DNA of 5,727 bases from Ruminiclostridium sp. Its GTDB lineage: Bacteria; Bacillota; Clostridia; Oscillospirales; Oscillospiraceae. Within the stretch, counting starts at the first letter, position 1. Each line of letters begins with the position of its first letter. Below, piece by piece: positions 5,501 to 5,727 of the stretch. The stretch is from the NCBI GenBank assembly GCA_017560855.1, contig JAFZEB010000151.1, positions 1 to 5,727 of the forward strand, in the 5' to 3' direction. The translations under genes were made by a program, and so were the position numbers. Under the pieces are notes generated by a model. It did no database searches. It was given only the letters and a program-made list of their open reading frames with translations, and had not been told where the DNA came from.

Positions 5501-5608
5501 CCCCTCATCCGTCACGGCTTCGCCGTGCCACCTTCTCCCCCGGGAGAAGGCTATGGCCAAAGGCTTCCCCCTGGGGGGAAGCTGTCACCGCAGGTGGCTG
5601 ATGAGGGG
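5501..5608. repeat. MITE-like palindromic repeat with nested hairpins
   Basis: Ends are CCCCTCATC (5501-5509) and GATGAGGGG (5600-5608), a perfect 9-bp terminal inverted repeat, extendable to 15 bp with two mismatches. Inside are four hairpins in series: CACGGC-TTC-GCCGTG (5513-5527), CCTTCTCC-CCCG-GGAGAAGG (5531-5550), GCTTCCCC-CTGG-GGGGAAGC (5563-5582), and GTCACC-GCA-GGTGGC with one G-U pair (5584-5598). It has no coding capacity. The sequence resembles, from memory, a repeat scattered between genes in Oscillospiraceae genomes. No clear target-site duplication flanks it. It would be transcribed in the 3' tail of the MATE/Cys-rich mRNA. Confidence 0.75.
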
Positions 5609-5629
5609 GCGACAACGAAAAACGCAAAC

Positions 5630-5655
5630 AAAGACCGCCGATGGCGGTCTTTTTT
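5630..5655. terminator. Bidirectional intrinsic terminator between convergent genes
   Basis: AAAGACCGCC (5630-5639), loop GAT, and GGCGGTCTTT (5643-5652) form a 10-bp stem, followed on the plus strand by further T residues to 5655. On the minus strand the stem is followed by GTTTGCGTTTTT, a weaker but usable T-rich tract. It ends the MATE/Cys-rich transcript and can also end the minus-strand gene entering from the right. Confidence 0.9.
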
Positions 5656-5660
5656 ATTGC

Positions 5661-5727
5661 TTAAATTCTCTCTTCGATGAGGGTCAACCCGCAGGGGATG
5701 CCCTGGTCGTTGTATTCCAGTTGGTAG
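5661..5727 (-). CDS. C-terminal end of an unrecognised protein (cut by window edge)
   Basis: On the minus strand an open frame enters from the right edge, encodes 21 residues ending GIPCGLTLIEERI, and stops at TAA (plus 5661-5663), 5 nt before the terminator stem region. The stop placed directly ahead of a terminator, and the plausible amino-acid mix, support a real gene end. The fragment is too short to assign a family. Confidence 0.55.
   Translation of the reverse strand, partial: YQLEYNDQGIPCGLTLIEERI

Noticed and set aside
5501..5608. CRISPR-like array or rho-independent terminators in the palindromic element
   Set aside because: There are no regularly spaced direct repeats, and none of the four hairpins is followed by a T-run. 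A MITE/REP-like repeat explains it better.

Overview
The window looks like chromosome from a GC-rich Clostridia-class Firmicute, most likely in the Oscillospiraceae / Flavonifractor-type gut group. This is an inference. Coding DNA is strongly G/C-ending, while promoters and terminator flanks are AT-rich. Ribosome binding sites are strong AGGAGG types. The protein set (DUF3793, DUF2325, a PF04071-type Cys-rich protein, VanZ-like, MATE) is typical of that class. All family names come from recognising motifs by eye; no search was run.

Layout, left to right. (1) Positions 1-1711, plus strand: a typA/bipA ribosome-associated GTPase, cut at its 5' end by the window edge, closed by a textbook intrinsic terminator. 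(2) About 1767-2030: a gene-free stretch between convergent genes, rich in hairpins, with a terminator reading leftwards. (3) 2031-2880, minus strand: a tight two-gene operon, DUF2325 first and DUF3793 second. It has a strong promoter (TTGACA, 17 bp, TAAACT) and a 126-nt leader carrying two copies of a 16-bp palindrome, GTTAG-N5-GCTAAC. One copy sits at the predicted transcription start and one just before the Shine-Dalgarno. (4) 3091-3588, minus strand: a VanZ-like membrane protein. (5) 3755-5464, plus strand: a MATE-family efflux transporter followed 21 nt later by a small eight-cysteine protein, with a good promoter in the gap shared with vanZ. (6) 5501-5608: a palindromic, MITE-like repeat of nested hairpins. 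(7) 5630-5655: a terminator that can serve both strands, followed by the last 21 codons of an unrecognised minus-strand gene.

Only typA has a well-understood job (ribosome assembly and stress adaptation). The most interesting part is the DUF2325-DUF3793 operon with its duplicated palindrome, which looks like a regulated unit, possibly metal-responsive. The MATE/Cys-rich pair is probably one transcript, but no shared function can be read from sequence alone. I see no CRISPR array, tRNA, rRNA, transposase gene or phage gene.
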